A stretch of 64,000 nt of DNA from Steroidobacteraceae bacterium (GCA_017853555.1 JAFMJH010000008.1:36584-100583), one strand, 5' to 3'. Counted from the first letter of the stretch, positions 1 through 9,380 are shown. Numbers and translations are program-made. The notes: generated by a model not told the origin, from the letters alone.

Positions 1-731
1 TGACGCCGCTGCGCGGCGCAGACGGCGAGGTGTATGCAGTGGCGCAGGGCAATCTCGTAGTCGGCGGTTTCGGTGCGTCGGGGCGGGACGGGTCGCGCAT
101 CGCCGTCAACATCCCGAGCGCCGGTCGCATCCCGGGAGGTGCAAGCGTCGAGCGCGAGGTCAGCAGCGACTTCGCGTCCTTGCCCTATATCTCGCTCGAT
201 TTGCGGGCGCCCGACTTCACCACCGCGATGCGCCTGGCCGACGGGGTCAATCGACTGCTGGGTGAAGGCACGGCCGAACCCATCGATGCGGTCAGCGTGC
301 GCGTCGCGGCACCCAAGGATCTGACGCAACGCATCGCCTGGATGTCGACGCTCGAGCAACTCGAGATCACGCCGGGGGACGCGCCGGCGCGCGTGATCGT
401 CAATTCGCGTACCGGCACCGTCGTGATGAATGCCAAAGTACGCGTGCTGCCCGCGGCAGTGACGCATGGGTCGATGTCGGTGACCATCACCGAACGCATC
501 GAGGTGAGTCAGCCCGGGGTGCTCTCGAACGGCACGACCGTGCAAGTACCGCGTTCCGAAATCGAACTCAAGACTCCCGATGCGCGCATGTTCAAGTTCG
601 ACGCCGGCGTCACGCTCGACACCATCGTGGACGCCGTCAATCGGGTCGGCGCAGCACCGGGTGATTTGGTGGCGATTTTGGAAGCGCTGAAACAGGCGGG
701 AGCTTTGCGTGCCGAACTCATCGTCATCTGA
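1..731 (+). CDS. flgI: Flagellar P-ring protein FlgI, C-terminal part (5' end outside window)
   Basis: The reading frame is open from the first bases of the window (codons from position 3) to TGA at 729-731, giving 242 residues. The segment [20 protein letters not shown] and the rest of the chain match the C-terminal two thirds of FlgI, which is normally about 370 residues, so roughly 130 residues lie to the left. FlgI forms the periplasmic P ring around the flagellar rod in the peptidoglycan layer. flgJ starts inside its 3' end, which shows that the flg operon continues leftward out of the window. The first in-frame start codon visible (GTG at 30) is internal, not the true start. Confidence 0.95.
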   Translation, partial: TPLRGADGEVYAVAQGNLVVGGFGASGRDGSRIAVNIPSAGRIPGGASVEREVSSDFASLPYISLDLRAPDFTTAMRLADGVNRLLGEGTAEPIDAVSVRVAAPKDLTQRIAWMSTLEQLEITPGDAPARVIVNSRTGTVVMNAKVRVLPAAVTHGSMSVTITERIEVSQPGVLSNGTTVQVPRSEIELKTPDARMFKFDAGVTLDTIVDAVNRVGAAPGDLVAILEALKQAGALRAELIVI

Positions 732-1515
732 GATCGGGTCGGTCTCCCAGTACACCGATGTCGCCGCGCTCGGCGCCTTGCGCGCCGGCGCGAAACACAC
801 CGAGCCGCAGACGATGCGCGAGGTCGCGCGCCAATTCGAGGGCATCTTCGTGCGCATGATGCTGCAGAGCATGCGCGATGCGAGTCCCGGTGATCCGTTG
901 TTCGGCTCGAGTCAAAGCGACATGTATCGCGATATGTACGACGGGCAGTTGTCGCTGCAATTGACGCAGGGCAAGGGCATCGGGCTCGCAGATCTTTTGA
1001 TGCGGCAGTTGCAGGCGCAGCCGGCAGCGCCGGCGCCGAGCGCCGCGGTCGATGCCGCGCCGCCGTCGCGCGCGGCCTTCGTCGACTTCCTGCGCCCGGC
1101 CGCCGAACGGGCGGCGCGCGAACTAGGCGTGTCGGCGCGCACGATCATCGCGCACGCCGCGCTCGAAACGGGCTGGGGTCGTTCTTTGCCGACGGATTCC
1201 GCCGGCCGCAGCTCGCAAAACTTCTTCGGCATCAAAGCGATCGGCAGCGCGCAGCCCGGTGTGCCGGCGAAGACGACCGAATACGAGCAGGGCCGGGCGG
1301 TGCAACGTACCGAACGGTTTCGAAGTTATGCAAGCGTCGAGGCGGGCATCGCCGATTATGTGCGGCTACTCGGCCTTCCACGGTATTCCGCAGCTCGCGG
1401 CGTCGGCGACGACCCGGCCGCGTTCGGCGCGGCTTTGCAACGGGCGGGCTATGCGACCGACCCCGATTACGCACGCAAGCTCGCCGCGGTCGCCCGCCAC
1501 ATCGGTGACGCATGA
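709..1515 (+). CDS. flgJ: Flagellar rod assembly protein / peptidoglycan hydrolase FlgJ
   Basis: This 268-residue protein has the two-domain layout of FlgJ. The N-terminal rod-binding domain (about residues 30-105) includes [19 protein letters not shown]. The C-terminal glucosaminidase domain (about 120-268) includes HAALETGWG, where the Glu is the expected catalytic residue. FlgJ caps the growing rod and cuts peptidoglycan in the periplasm. The start is the GTG at 709, which overlaps flgI by 23 bp; no later in-frame start would keep the N-terminal domain. It ends in an ATGA overlap with flgK, so translation is probably coupled. Confidence 0.95.
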   Translation: MPNSSSSEIGSVSQYTDVAALGALRAGAKHTEPQTMREVARQFEGIFVRMMLQSMRDASPGDPLFGSSQSDMYRDMYDGQLSLQLTQGKGIGLADLLMRQLQAQPAAPAPSAAVDAAPPSRAAFVDFLRPAAERAARELGVSARTIIAHAALETGWGRSLPTDSAGRSSQNFFGIKAIGSAQPGVPAKTTEYEQGRAVQRTERFRSYASVEAGIADYVRLLGLPRYSAARGVGDDPAAFGAALQRAGYATDPDYARKLAAVARHIGDA

Positions 1516-3089
1516 GCGGCATGCTCTCCACGGGGCTCAACGGCCTGCGCGCGTTTCAACTCGCCATCGACGTGACATCGCAGAACGTGGTCAATGCGAA
1601 CACGGATGGCTACGTACGCCAGCGCGCGGAACTTGCGACTCGGCCCGCAGTGCCGAGTGCCGGCGCGTGGCTCGCATCGGGCGTGCAAGTCGCGCGTATC
1701 GCCCGCGAAGTCGATGTCTATCGGGTTGCGCAGTCGCGCGATGCGGCGACGCAGGCGCAGAACGCCGCGACACGCATGCAGGAAATCGGTCGCGTGGTCG
1801 CGGCACTCGGCCGCGGTCAGGACGGACTGCCCGGCGCGTTGCAACGGGTACGTGATGCACTCGAGGCCCTGACGGCCGCGCCCGCCACGCGCAGCGTGCG
1901 CGTCGAGTTGCTTGCCAAGCTGGACGACGCGGCGACGGAAATTCGGGCCGTCGACGCACGCTGGCGCGACTTCGATCGTGAATGGGGTCAGCGCATGACG
2001 ACGCTGGTCGGCGAATTGAACGCCGATGCGCGTGCGATCGCGGATCTCAATCGCCAGATCGCCATCGGCGCCGCGGCCGCGGGCACACCGTCGCCCACGC
2101 TGCTCGATCAACGCGATCAGTTGCTCGATCGTTTGGCGGGCTATGCCGACTTGCGGGTGGTCGAAGATGCGGAGGGCAAGGTCAACGTATTTGCAGGCCG
2201 GGGACGAGCGCTCGTAGTCGGCGATGTGGCCACGGCCGTCAAGGCGGAGGATTTTGCTGCGGACTCGGGCGGCACGCTCGGCGCGCTGGCGTCTAGCCGC
2301 GCGCCGCTCCTGAGCGGCGCACGCGATGAGCTCGGCGCACTCGCGGCGGCGCTGGCGGAACGCCTTAACACGACGCATGCCGAGGGCGTCGATGGTGCGG
2401 GCCGCAGCGGCACGCCGCTCTTCAGCACGCCGGTAGCGACCGTCACCCCACGCTCGGGCAACACGGGTTCGGCTACCGTCGTGGCCACGCTCGACGACAC
2501 CGATGCTCTCACCATCAAAAATTATCGTCTGCAACGCGTGGCCGATGCCTGGGTGCTATCGCGCCTCGATGACGGCACGCCGGTGCCGATGTCGGGAAGC
2601 GGCAGCGTGATCGACCCGCTGCGTGCCGAAGGGCTTGCGATCGCGGTGTCGGGCGTCGCCGCCAATGGCGACGGGTTCGAAATTTACCCGACGCGCGAGT
2701 TGGCCTGCGACTTCACGGCGACCGTCACCGACCCGACGCGCGTTGCCGCTGCCGCCTCGGGACTCGGACCAGGCGACAACGGCAATGCACGCCGACTGTT
2801 GCTCGCCTTCGATTCGGTTGCGCCGAGCGATGCCGGGACGACGCTCATCGATCGCCTCGACCACTTGCAACTGCGCCTCTCGCGCACGCAGCAGATCGCC
2901 GCGCGCGACGCGGAAGTGACGCAAGTTGCGCGTGCGGACATCGACCGGCAGCGCAGCAACGTCTCCGGCGTGAATCTGGACGAGGAGGCTGCGCGCTTGT
3001 TGCAGCTGCAGCAGGCTTACCAGGCCGCGGCGCAAGTCGTGCGAATGTCGGACGAGTTGTTCCGCACCTTGCTCGACGCCACGCATTGA
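1512..3089 (+). CDS. flgK: Flagellar hook-associated protein 1 FlgK
   Basis: This 525-residue protein starts [20 protein letters not shown], with the FlgK/FlgE-type N-terminal heptad region and the NTDGYVRQRAE motif. It ends with the conserved C-terminal helix around VNLDEEAARLLQLQQAYQAA. FlgK is the first hook-filament junction protein and is exported through the flagellar type III apparatus. Its ATG overlaps the flgJ stop by 4 bp. The length is slightly below many homologues, and the variable middle accounts for this. Confidence 0.96.
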   Translation: MSGMLSTGLNGLRAFQLAIDVTSQNVVNANTDGYVRQRAELATRPAVPSAGAWLASGVQVARIAREVDVYRVAQSRDAATQAQNAATRMQEIGRVVAALGRGQDGLPGALQRVRDALEALTAAPATRSVRVELLAKLDDAATEIRAVDARWRDFDREWGQRMTTLVGELNADARAIADLNRQIAIGAAAAGTPSPTLLDQRDQLLDRLAGYADLRVVEDAEGKVNVFAGRGRALVVGDVATAVKAEDFAADSGGTLGALASSRAPLLSGARDELGALAAALAERLNTTHAEGVDGAGRSGTPLFSTPVATVTPRSGNTGSATVVATLDDTDALTIKNYRLQRVADAWVLSRLDDGTPVPMSGSGSVIDPLRAEGLAIAVSGVAANGDGFEIYPTRELACDFTATVTDPTRVAAAASGLGPGDNGNARRLLLAFDSVAPSDAGTTLIDRLDHLQLRLSRTQQIAARDAEVTQVARADIDRQRSNVSGVNLDEEAARLLQLQQAYQAAAQVVRMSDELFRTLLDATH

Positions 3090-3099
3090 AGGAGCTGCG

Positions 3100-4020
3100 A
3101 TGCGAATTTCGACTCGAACGTTTCTCGAACAACCCGTGACCGACATGACGCGCTTGCAAGCGACGCTCGGTGTCACGCAGCAGGAGATCGCCAGCGGCGT
3201 ACGCCAAAGCGCCTCGGAACCCGCGACGGCAAGCCGACTCGGCGCGCTCGATCGGTCCGTGGCACGACTTGCGCAGTACGAACGCAATGCCGCGTTCGTG
3301 GGTGATCGCCTGCGCAGCACCGAGACGGCGATCGCCGATGCGGGTGACGTGCTGCAGCGCATCCACGAGCTCGCCGTGCAAGCCGGCAGCGGCACGCTGG
3401 ATGGAGCATCGCGCAAACTGATCGCCGCGGAAGTGCGCAGCTTGCGCGATCACCTTTTGGGTGTCGCCAACCGCATCGACCCCAACGGCGGCTATCTCTT
3501 CGGCGGCAGCCGCAGTGAGCAAGCCCCGTTCGTGGAGCATTGGGGAAACGTTCAGTATCAGGGCGACGAAGCGCTGCGCGCCGTCGAAGTACTGCCTGGG
3601 CGCGCCATCGCCGATGGCGTGGACGGCGGTTCCTTTGCGGAGATCCAAGCAGAGGGCGAAACTCGGGACGTATTTGCGGCAATCGACGGGTTCGCAAGCG
3701 CGCTCGAGTCGGTGGCGGACGGCAGCTTGAGCGAGCAGGATTTTTCCGCCTCGATTGCAGATACGTTGACGATCTCCAATGCCGGCATCGACCACTACGT
3801 GCTGCTGCGGGCACGCATCGGCGGCCGACTCGCCACGCTCGATTCGTGCCTGAGCACGCGCGCGAACATACACGCCGATTTGCTGGCGCAAGCGTCGCAA
3901 TTGCGTGACCTCGACATGGCCGAAGCGATCAGTCGATTGCAGGCGCAACTGACCGGCCTGCAAGCCGCGCAACTGTCGTACACCAAACTCGCGCGACTCA
4001 GTCTGTTCGACTACTTCTGA
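3100..4020 (+). CDS. flgL: Flagellar hook-associated protein 3 FlgL
   Basis: This 306-residue protein has flagellin-like helical ends. The N-terminus MRISTRTFLEQ leads into a coiled region, and the C-terminal region SRLQAQLTGLQAAQLSYTKL is typical of FlgL. It is the second junction protein between hook and filament. AAGGAG at 3089-3094 is a good ribosome binding site, 10 bp after the flgK stop. It is the last gene of the flg run; the flagellin gene follows after about 110 bp with its own promoter. Confidence 0.95.
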   Translation: MRISTRTFLEQPVTDMTRLQATLGVTQQEIASGVRQSASEPATASRLGALDRSVARLAQYERNAAFVGDRLRSTETAIADAGDVLQRIHELAVQAGSGTLDGASRKLIAAEVRSLRDHLLGVANRIDPNGGYLFGGSRSEQAPFVEHWGNVQYQGDEALRAVEVLPGRAIADGVDGGSFAEIQAEGETRDVFAAIDGFASALESVADGSLSEQDFSASIADTLTISNAGIDHYVLLRARIGGRLATLDSCLSTRANIHADLLAQASQLRDLDMAEAISRLQAQLTGLQAAQLSYTKLARLSLFDYF

Positions 4021-4032
4021 GGACGGCGGGCC

Positions 4033-4058
4033 TAAAGGTTCCGGCTGTCTGCCGTTAC
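4033..4058 (+). promoter_or_regulatory. Sigma-28 (FliA) promoter of the flagellin gene
   Basis: TAAAGGTT (4033-4040) and GCCGTTAC (4051-4058) closely match the sigma-28 consensus TAAAGTTT and GCCGATAA. There are 14 bp between TAAA and GCCG, against 15 in the consensus. The site sits about 75 bp upstream of the fliC start. The matching sigma factor, fliA, is encoded at 23668. Transcription should begin near 4065 and give a leader of about 65 nt. Confidence 0.8.
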
Positions 4059-4130
4059 AGGGTTTGCAGGGCGATGACCCGCAAGGTCAGGCGCCGCAGT
4101 CGAACCCCATCCCTCTCGAGGAGTCCATTC

Positions 4131-5546
4131 ATGAGTCAAGTGATCAATACCAACGTGATGTCGCTGACGGCGCAGCGCAATCTCGCCACCTCAGGGCGGG
4201 ACATGGCCACCGCGCTGCAGCGTCTCTCGTCCGGCTTGCGCATCAACAGCGCCAAAGACGACGCGGCAGGCCTTGCGATCTCGCAACGCCTGAGCGCGCA
4301 AGTGCGCGGTTTGAACCAGGCGACCCGCAACGCCAGTGATGCGATTTCGCTGTCGCAGACGGCCGAAGGCGCACTCGATGCCATCAGCCAGAACCTGCAG
4401 CGCATGCGCGAGTTGTCGGTGCAGTCCGCCAACTCGACCAACAGCGCCTCCGACCGCGCGGCGCTGCAGCTCGAAGTCAAGCAACTGAAGGCGGAAATCG
4501 ATCGCGTCGCCGCGCAGACCCAATTCAACGGCATCAATTTGCTGGACGGCAGTTTCATGAACCGCGCCTTCCAGGTCGGTGCCGATGCCAACCAGACGAT
4601 CGTCATCGACGCCATCGACAGCGCGCGCACCAGCGCGCTCGGTCAGTTCCGCGGCGTCGTGTTGACGGCGCAGTCGATCGGTACCGCCGACGATACGGCG
4701 GACGATCAGAGCGTCACGGTCGACGGTGTCGAATACGACCTCGGCTCGATCGCCAACGACGCGAAGGCACTCGCCGCAGCGATCAACGCCAAAGGTCCGC
4801 CGGGCATGCTGGCGAGTGCCAATGCGACCGTCGTCGACAGCGTCACGGCGTCGACCAACGCCTCGGCCGACGGTGACGCGACGATCACGATCAATGGTGT
4901 CGATATCACGGTTGCCGGCTTGCACGGCAACGCGTCGAGCAATCGTGCCGCAGCGGTCGCCGCGATCAATGGTCAATCCGCCGCCACCGGCGTGTCGGCC
5001 ACCGACGACGGCAGTGGCGTCAAATTGACCGCCGCCGACGGGCGCAACATCACGCTTGCATTCGACGAGGGAGATTTCACGGACGGCACGCTCGAGGACT
5101 TCGGCATCGACGAAGATGGCACTTATGGCGGGACCTTGACCGTCAGCTACGCCGCACCGGAAGGCGTCAACGGCACGGTGTCCTGGAGCGGCGCGTTCGA
5201 GCCCTCGGATTCGACCATCGCAGTCTCCGGCATGGCGGTGGCCGACGTGGATGTCTCGAGTTCGACTGGCGCAAACTCGGCGCTGGTGTCGATCGATGCG
5301 GCGCTCGGCGCGGTCAACAACTCGCGCGCCAAGCTTGGTGCGATTCAGAACCGCTTCGAGTCAACGATCTCCAACTTGCGCACCACCGCCGAAAATGTCG
5401 CGGCGTCGCGCTCGCGCATCCAGGACGCGGACTTTGCCGCGGAAACGGCCATGTTGACCCGCGCGCAGATTCTGCAGCAGGCCGGCATCGCCATCCTTTC
5501 GCAGGCGAATGCGGCACCGCAGAGCGTATTGACCTTGTTGCGTTGA
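4131..5546 (+). CDS. fliC: Flagellin FliC
   Basis: This 471-residue protein has the conserved flagellin ends. The N-terminal D0/D1 region (MSQVINTNVMSLTAQRNL, then SGLRINSAKDDAAGLAISQR) covers about residues 1-140. The C-terminal D1/D0 region (NSRAKLGAIQNRFE to the final QSVLTLLR) covers about the last 90. The variable centre carries Asp/Thr/Ala-rich repeats resembling the flagellin hook-IN motif. I chose ATG 4131 because AGGAG lies 7 bp upstream and the protein then begins exactly like other flagellins. The frame is open further upstream to 4074, but that stretch lies in the leader. Only one flagellin gene is present in the window. Confidence 0.97.
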   Translation: MSQVINTNVMSLTAQRNLATSGRDMATALQRLSSGLRINSAKDDAAGLAISQRLSAQVRGLNQATRNASDAISLSQTAEGALDAISQNLQRMRELSVQSANSTNSASDRAALQLEVKQLKAEIDRVAAQTQFNGINLLDGSFMNRAFQVGADANQTIVIDAIDSARTSALGQFRGVVLTAQSIGTADDTADDQSVTVDGVEYDLGSIANDAKALAAAINAKGPPGMLASANATVVDSVTASTNASADGDATITINGVDITVAGLHGNASSNRAAAVAAINGQSAATGVSATDDGSGVKLTAADGRNITLAFDEGDFTDGTLEDFGIDEDGTYGGTLTVSYAAPEGVNGTVSWSGAFEPSDSTIAVSGMAVADVDVSSSTGANSALVSIDAALGAVNNSRAKLGAIQNRFESTISNLRTTAENVAASRSRIQDADFAAETAMLTRAQILQQAGIAILSQANAAPQSVLTLLR

Positions 5547-5555
5547 TCGGCAAGT

Positions 5556-5591
5556 CGGGTGGGGCGTACGCATCCTGCGGCGCCCCACCTG
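5556..5591 (+). terminator. Stem-loop after fliC
   Basis: The arms 5556-5566 and 5581-5591 can pair over 11 bp (one G-U), with GGTGGGGCG opposite CGCCCCACC and a 14-nt loop. It begins 9 bp after the flagellin stop codon. No T tract follows, so this may stabilise the 3' end or give partial termination rather than act as a full intrinsic terminator. flaG begins only 24 bp later. Confidence 0.5.
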
Positions 5592-5614
5592 CACACCGCA
5601 GGGGACGATGAATC

Positions 5615-5983
5615 GTGAGCACCATCGACAAAGCCGAAGTCGCGCCGGTCACTGCACCGGCGGCTGTCGTTTCCGCGCGCGACGCAGATCCCGCCCGCCG
5701 CACTGCACTTGCCGCAATGACACCCACCGCGGCGAAGGCGCCGAGCGACAACGTTCGTCTCGACAAACTCGCGGCCCGCCTCGAAGCGGCTGCGCGCAAC
5801 GTAGGGCATGCGCTCGAGTTCACCGTGCGGGATGACTCGCATCGGGTGGTCGTGACGGTCAAAGACGTGAAAACCGGCGAGGTCATTCGCCAGATTCCGA
5901 GTGAGACCCTGTTGCGATTGGCTGAAAACGCCGACGCGGGTTTGTTGCCGACGGGCAGCGTCATGTTCGACGGTCGCGCCTGA
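5615..5983 (+). CDS. flaG: FlaG family flagellar protein
   Basis: This 122-residue protein has an Ala-rich, probably disordered first half and a C-terminal FlaG domain. The domain contains LEFTVRDDSHRVVVTVKDVK and GEVIRQIPSE, which are diagnostic of FlaG. FlaG affects filament length in polar flagellates. The start is GTG 5615, with AGGGGAC about 8 bp upstream. An ATG at 5608 is in another frame. fliD follows 4 bp after the stop, so the two are probably cotranscribed. Confidence 0.9.
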   Translation: MSTIDKAEVAPVTAPAAVVSARDADPARRTALAAMTPTAAKAPSDNVRLDKLAARLEAAARNVGHALEFTVRDDSHRVVVTVKDVKTGEVIRQIPSETLLRLAENADAGLLPTGSVMFDGRA

Positions 5984-5987
5984 TCGC

Positions 5988-7307
5988 ATGCCCGGCTTGC
6001 AATCCTCGGGCATCGGCTCCGGGCTCGACGTCAACGGCCTGGTCAGCCAACTCGTGGCGGCGGAGCGTGCGCCCGTCGAGCAACGAATCGCACGCGCGAA
6101 AAACGGTGTCGACACGAAACTGTCGGCATTTGCGACCTTGCGCGGTGCCGTCGCGGCGCTGTCGACGGCGACGCAGGCGCTGTCGACGGTCAGCGATGCC
6201 AATGTGGCGAGCAGTGAAGATCCCGATGTCGTCGTGGCGAGCGCGAGCACTACGGCCGTTGCCGCGACCCACAGCGTCGAGGTCAAACGAATCGCCAGCG
6301 CCCACAAGTTGCGCTCTTCGCCCTTCGGCGACGGCGCCCAAACGGTACTTGGCGCAGGTCGTTTGACCCTCACCCAGAATGGTCGCAGCTTCAGCGTCGA
6401 GCTCGACGCGCAAGGGGATCTCGGCGCACTGCGCGCTGCGATCAATGCAGCGCGCGACAATACCGGCGTCCGCGCCGCATTGTTGAATACCTCGACGGGC
6501 GTGCGCCTCGTTCTCGAAGCGAGCAGCGTGGGATCGGCGGGTGAAATCGCGTTGCGTGTCGATCATGCAAACGGTGCGCTCGTCGACCTTCCGGCGTCGA
6601 TGCAAAGCGTCGCGGCGGCGACGGATGCCGACGTTTGGATCGATGGTTGCGCGGTGAACGCCGTCGGCAACCGGATCCGCGATGCGATCGAGGGCGTCAC
6701 CGTGGACGTATTGACGGCGAAACCCGACACGCCGCTGCGCATCGAGGTCAAAAGCGACGTCGCAGTCAAGCAGGCGCGTCTCGGTCAATTCATCGACGCC
6801 TACAACAACCTCGCCGCGACTCTGCAACGTCTGCGCGCCTACGATCCGGATACGCGCGAGGGCGGGCCGCTCATCGGCGATGCCACCTTGCGCAATCTCG
6901 AAGGCGCGTTGCGCCGCGTCGTCGCCACGCCTTTCAAAGCGGATGCGCTGCAGTCGGCCGCCGGGCTGCTCGGGCTCGAGATGCGCGTCGATGGCAGCCT
7001 GCGAGCGCGCAGCGCGGCAAGCGGCACCGCGGACCCTGCACGCTGGCCGACTGCGGTGCGCTCGGAGCGCGGTATCGCGACGCTCGTCGAGGGCGTACTG
7101 CGCGACTTCATCGCCAGCGACGGCGCATTCGCCCAGCGTACCGATGCATTGCAGGCGCGCAAGCGCGCCCTGGTCACGCAGGCCGCTGCACTCGATACGC
7201 GCATGAGCGCGGTCGAGCAGCGCTACCGCGCACAATTCACTGCGCTCGATTCGATGCTCAGCAACATGCAGACCACCTCGAGCTATCTCGCCAAACAGCT
7301 CAAGTAA
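5988..7307 (+). CDS. fliD: Flagellar filament cap protein FliD
   Basis: This 439-residue protein starts MPGLQSSGIGSGLDVNGLVS, the standard FliD N-terminus. It ends with a coiled region (RMSAVEQRYRAQFTALDSML, then the TSSYLAKQLK tail) typical of the cap protein. FliD forms the pentameric cap under which flagellin folds. The open frame extends upstream to 5901, but ATG 5988 gives the family start and avoids overlap with flaG. fliS follows after 25 bp. Confidence 0.96.
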   Translation: MPGLQSSGIGSGLDVNGLVSQLVAAERAPVEQRIARAKNGVDTKLSAFATLRGAVAALSTATQALSTVSDANVASSEDPDVVVASASTTAVAATHSVEVKRIASAHKLRSSPFGDGAQTVLGAGRLTLTQNGRSFSVELDAQGDLGALRAAINAARDNTGVRAALLNTSTGVRLVLEASSVGSAGEIALRVDHANGALVDLPASMQSVAAATDADVWIDGCAVNAVGNRIRDAIEGVTVDVLTAKPDTPLRIEVKSDVAVKQARLGQFIDAYNNLAATLQRLRAYDPDTREGGPLIGDATLRNLEGALRRVVATPFKADALQSAAGLLGLEMRVDGSLRARSAASGTADPARWPTAVRSERGIATLVEGVLRDFIASDGAFAQRTDALQARKRALVTQAAALDTRMSAVEQRYRAQFTALDSMLSNMQTTSSYLAKQLK

Positions 7308-7332
7308 TCGAGCGTCGGCCGATATTGAAGGT

Positions 7333-7743
7333 ATGTCCGTCTCGCACAGCAACCCGAAAGTCGCCGCCTACCAGCAAGTCGCCGCGCACGGCGGCGTCGC
7401 GGCGGCCGACGGCCACAAACTGATTGCAATGATGCTCGACGGTGCGCTCGCCCGGATTGCCGAAGCACGGGGTTTCGCGCAGCGCGGCGCGACGGTCGAA
7501 AAGAGCCGACCGCTGCAGCGCGCGTTGGCGATCGTCGCGGAACTGCGCGCTTGTCTTGCACTCGAGCATGGCACCATCCCGCGCAATCTCGATCGGCTCT
7601 ACGATTACGTCGGCCGCCAGCTGCTGCGGGCGCACACGGACCGCGACCCTCGAATTCTCGACGACGCGGCGCTGGTCTTGAACGAAATCCGCATGGCCTG
7701 GAACGCGCTACCCGAAGCGGCCCCGGGTCGCGCAACGCGTTAA
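7333..7743 (+). CDS. fliS: Flagellar export chaperone FliS
   Basis: This 136-residue, all-helical protein has the FliS landmarks AYQQVAAHGG, HKLIAMMLDGALARIAEA and NLDRLYDYVGRQLLRA. FliS binds the C-terminus of flagellin in the cytoplasm and prevents early polymerisation. GAAGG lies just before the ATG. No fliT gene follows; a short intrinsic-type hairpin comes directly after the stop. Confidence 0.94.
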   Translation: MSVSHSNPKVAAYQQVAAHGGVAAADGHKLIAMMLDGALARIAEARGFAQRGATVEKSRPLQRALAIVAELRACLALEHGTIPRNLDRLYDYVGRQLLRAHTDRDPRILDDAALVLNEIRMAWNALPEAAPGRATR

Positions 7744-7745
7744 TC

Positions 7746-7766
7746 AGTTCCGATTCGGAACTTTCT
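7746..7766 (+). terminator. Short hairpin terminator after fliS
   Basis: AGTTCCG (7746-7752) and CGGAACT (7756-7762) are perfect 7-bp arms with a 3-nt loop, followed by TTTCT. It starts 3 bp after the fliS stop. It fits a modest intrinsic terminator separating the filament genes from the regulator gene. Confidence 0.6.
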
Positions 7767-7823
7767 GTCCTCACGGTCATTAAGATCTCGTAATAGTATC
7801 TTTAGTCATGTGAGGAGGGTCAC

Positions 7824-8942
7824 ATGACGGCGACCGTCGAATCGATATCCGCAGCCCAAATGGCCTTGATGCCTGTCGCGGTACCGCGCGTACCCACTGG
7901 CCGATCCGCCGCCATACTCGAAGTGGTGAGGCTCGTACGCCAGGTCGCCCGGCATGACTCGAACGTGCTCGTGCTCGGCGAGTCCGGGACCGGCAAGGAG
8001 GTGGTCGCACGCGCCGTGCACGACCATAGCCAGCGTCGCGGCGGTCCTTTCGTGGCCGTCAACTGCGGTGCGATCCCCGCGGATCTGCTCGAGAGCGAGC
8101 TGTTCGGCCACGAAAAGGGCGCTTTCACCGGTGCCTACGCACAACGCCCGGGACGGTTCGAAGTTGCCGAAGGCGGTACGCTGTTTCTCGACGAGATCGG
8201 CGACATGAGCTTGCCGATGCAGGTGAAGTTGCTGCGCGTGCTGCAGGAGCGCACCTTCGAGCGCGTCGGCGGCCATCACAGTTTTCGCTGCGACGTACGC
8301 ATCATCGCCGCGACGCATCGCAACCTCGAGGCGGCGATCGATCGCGGCAGCTTTCGTGGCGACCTGTTCTACCGTCTGAACGTCTTTCCGATCGACATGC
8401 CGAGTCTGCGCGAGCGCATCGAAGATCTCGAGTGCCTGATTTCGGAGTTCGTCGAGCAAAACGTGCGCGCCGGCCGACCGCGACTGATCCTCGGAGAATC
8501 GGCGCGCGCCGCGTTGCGTGCGTATTCCTGGCCCGGCAACGTCCGTGAGCTGTGCAATCTGATCGAGCGACTGTGCATTTTGCATCCCGATCGCAAAGTC
8601 GAGGGCCGCGATTTGCCCATGCGCTATCGCAACGACGCACTCGTCGCCGTGGAACCGGCGCGCGATTCGTTCTTGGCGGGTGAAGAGCTCGAGGCGATCG
8701 AGGCCGCCGACATGCCTGCCAACGCGCTGTCGAGCGTGGTTCCGCTGCCATCGGTCGCGCTGCCGAACGACGGCATCGATCTGCGTGCGCATCTGAATTC
8801 GATCGAGCAACAACTCATCAACGAAGCTTTGCACCGCTCGGGCGGCACGGTCGCGCATGCGGCGCGTCTGTTGGGTTTGCGACGCACGACGCTGGTCGAG
8901 AAATTGCGCCGACTCGGCGTGGCGGAGACGTCGTTGGTTTGA
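7824..8942 (+). CDS. Sigma-54-dependent flagellar transcription activator without receiver domain (FleQ/FlrC-like)
   Basis: This 372-residue protein has a sigma-54 AAA+ domain and a Fis-type helix-turn-helix at about 325-372. The AAA+ landmarks are Walker A GESGTGKE (52-59), the sigma-54 contact loop GAFTGA (99-104) and Walker B around [11 protein letters not shown] (117-127). Only about 28 residues precede the AAA+ domain, so the receiver or FleQ-type N-terminal domain is missing. By position (between fliS and fliE) it corresponds to fleQ, or to the fleQ-fleS-fleR block. It is the likely activator of the sigma-54 promoters before fliE and fliL. GAGGAGGG at 7811-7818 is a strong ribosome binding site. 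Confidence 0.92.
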   Translation: MTATVESISAAQMALMPVAVPRVPTGRSAAILEVVRLVRQVARHDSNVLVLGESGTGKEVVARAVHDHSQRRGGPFVAVNCGAIPADLLESELFGHEKGAFTGAYAQRPGRFEVAEGGTLFLDEIGDMSLPMQVKLLRVLQERTFERVGGHHSFRCDVRIIAATHRNLEAAIDRGSFRGDLFYRLNVFPIDMPSLRERIEDLECLISEFVEQNVRAGRPRLILGESARAALRAYSWPGNVRELCNLIERLCILHPDRKVEGRDLPMRYRNDALVAVEPARDSFLAGEELEAIEAADMPANALSSVVPLPSVALPNDGIDLRAHLNSIEQQLINEALHRSGGTVAHAARLLGLRRTTLVEKLRRLGVAETSLV

Positions 8943-8954
8943 CGTCCCGGAGCC

Positions 8955-8970
8955 GGGCACGGAATTTGCT
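8955..8970 (+). promoter_or_regulatory. Sigma-54 promoter upstream of fliE
   Basis: GGGCAC (8955-8960), five bases, then TTGCT (8966-8970) matches the sigma-54 consensus TGGCAC-N5-TTGCW with one mismatch. The essential GG and GC are exactly 10 bp apart. Transcription would begin near 8981, 28 bp before fliE. The adjacent upstream gene encodes a sigma-54 activator. Confidence 0.88.
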
Positions 8971-9008
8971 CCGTATCGCGCGTCCATCAATTTTCGGAGT
9001 CGACGCGC

Positions 9009-9368
9009 GTGAGCCAGATCGAAATCGACCGAGTCCTCTCGCAAATTCGTGCGCTCCGTCAACGCGCCGTCGCCCACGACGGACCCAGCGTCGGCGGTCT
9101 GACGCCGGGGGCGCGCGCGACCTCGAGCGTCGCTGCGAACAACGTCGTCAGCTTCGACGCCGTGCTGCGCAACGGGCTCGATGCGGTCAATCGCGCCGAC
9201 ACGCAGGCGCGCGAGTCCGTCACCGCGTTCGAACGCGGTGCGCCGGGCGTCGATCTCGCGCGCGTCATGATCGACATGCAGAAAGCGAGCGTGAGTTTTC
9301 GCGGCGCGGTCGAGGTACGCAATCGGGTCGTAGCCGCGTATCAAGACGTCATGAACATGCCGATCTGA
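9009..9368 (+). CDS. fliE: Flagellar hook-basal body protein FliE
   Basis: This 119-residue protein has the FliE C-terminal signature: VDLARVMIDMQKASVSFRGA, then EVRNRVVAAYQDVMNMPI at the end. FliE links the MS ring to the proximal rod. The start is GTG 9009 with GGAG at 8996-8999. It is the first gene of the fliEFGHIJ run and is driven by the sigma-54 promoter at 8955. Confidence 0.94.
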   Translation: MSQIEIDRVLSQIRALRQRAVAHDGPSVGGLTPGARATSSVAANNVVSFDAVLRNGLDAVNRADTQARESVTAFERGAPGVDLARVMIDMQKASVSFRGAVEVRNRVVAAYQDVMNMPI

Positions 9369-9380
9369 GGCGGGTGAATC

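Noticed and set aside
1467..2534. 355-residue minus-strand ORF opposite flgK
   Set aside because: It lies wholly antisense to a clear flgK, is Arg-rich and shows no family motif; such shadows are expected in GC-rich DNA.
3260..3276. Sigma-54-like sequence TGGCACGACTTGCGCA inside flgL
   Set aside because: The -12 element does not fit at the required spacing and it lies inside a coding region before no operon start.
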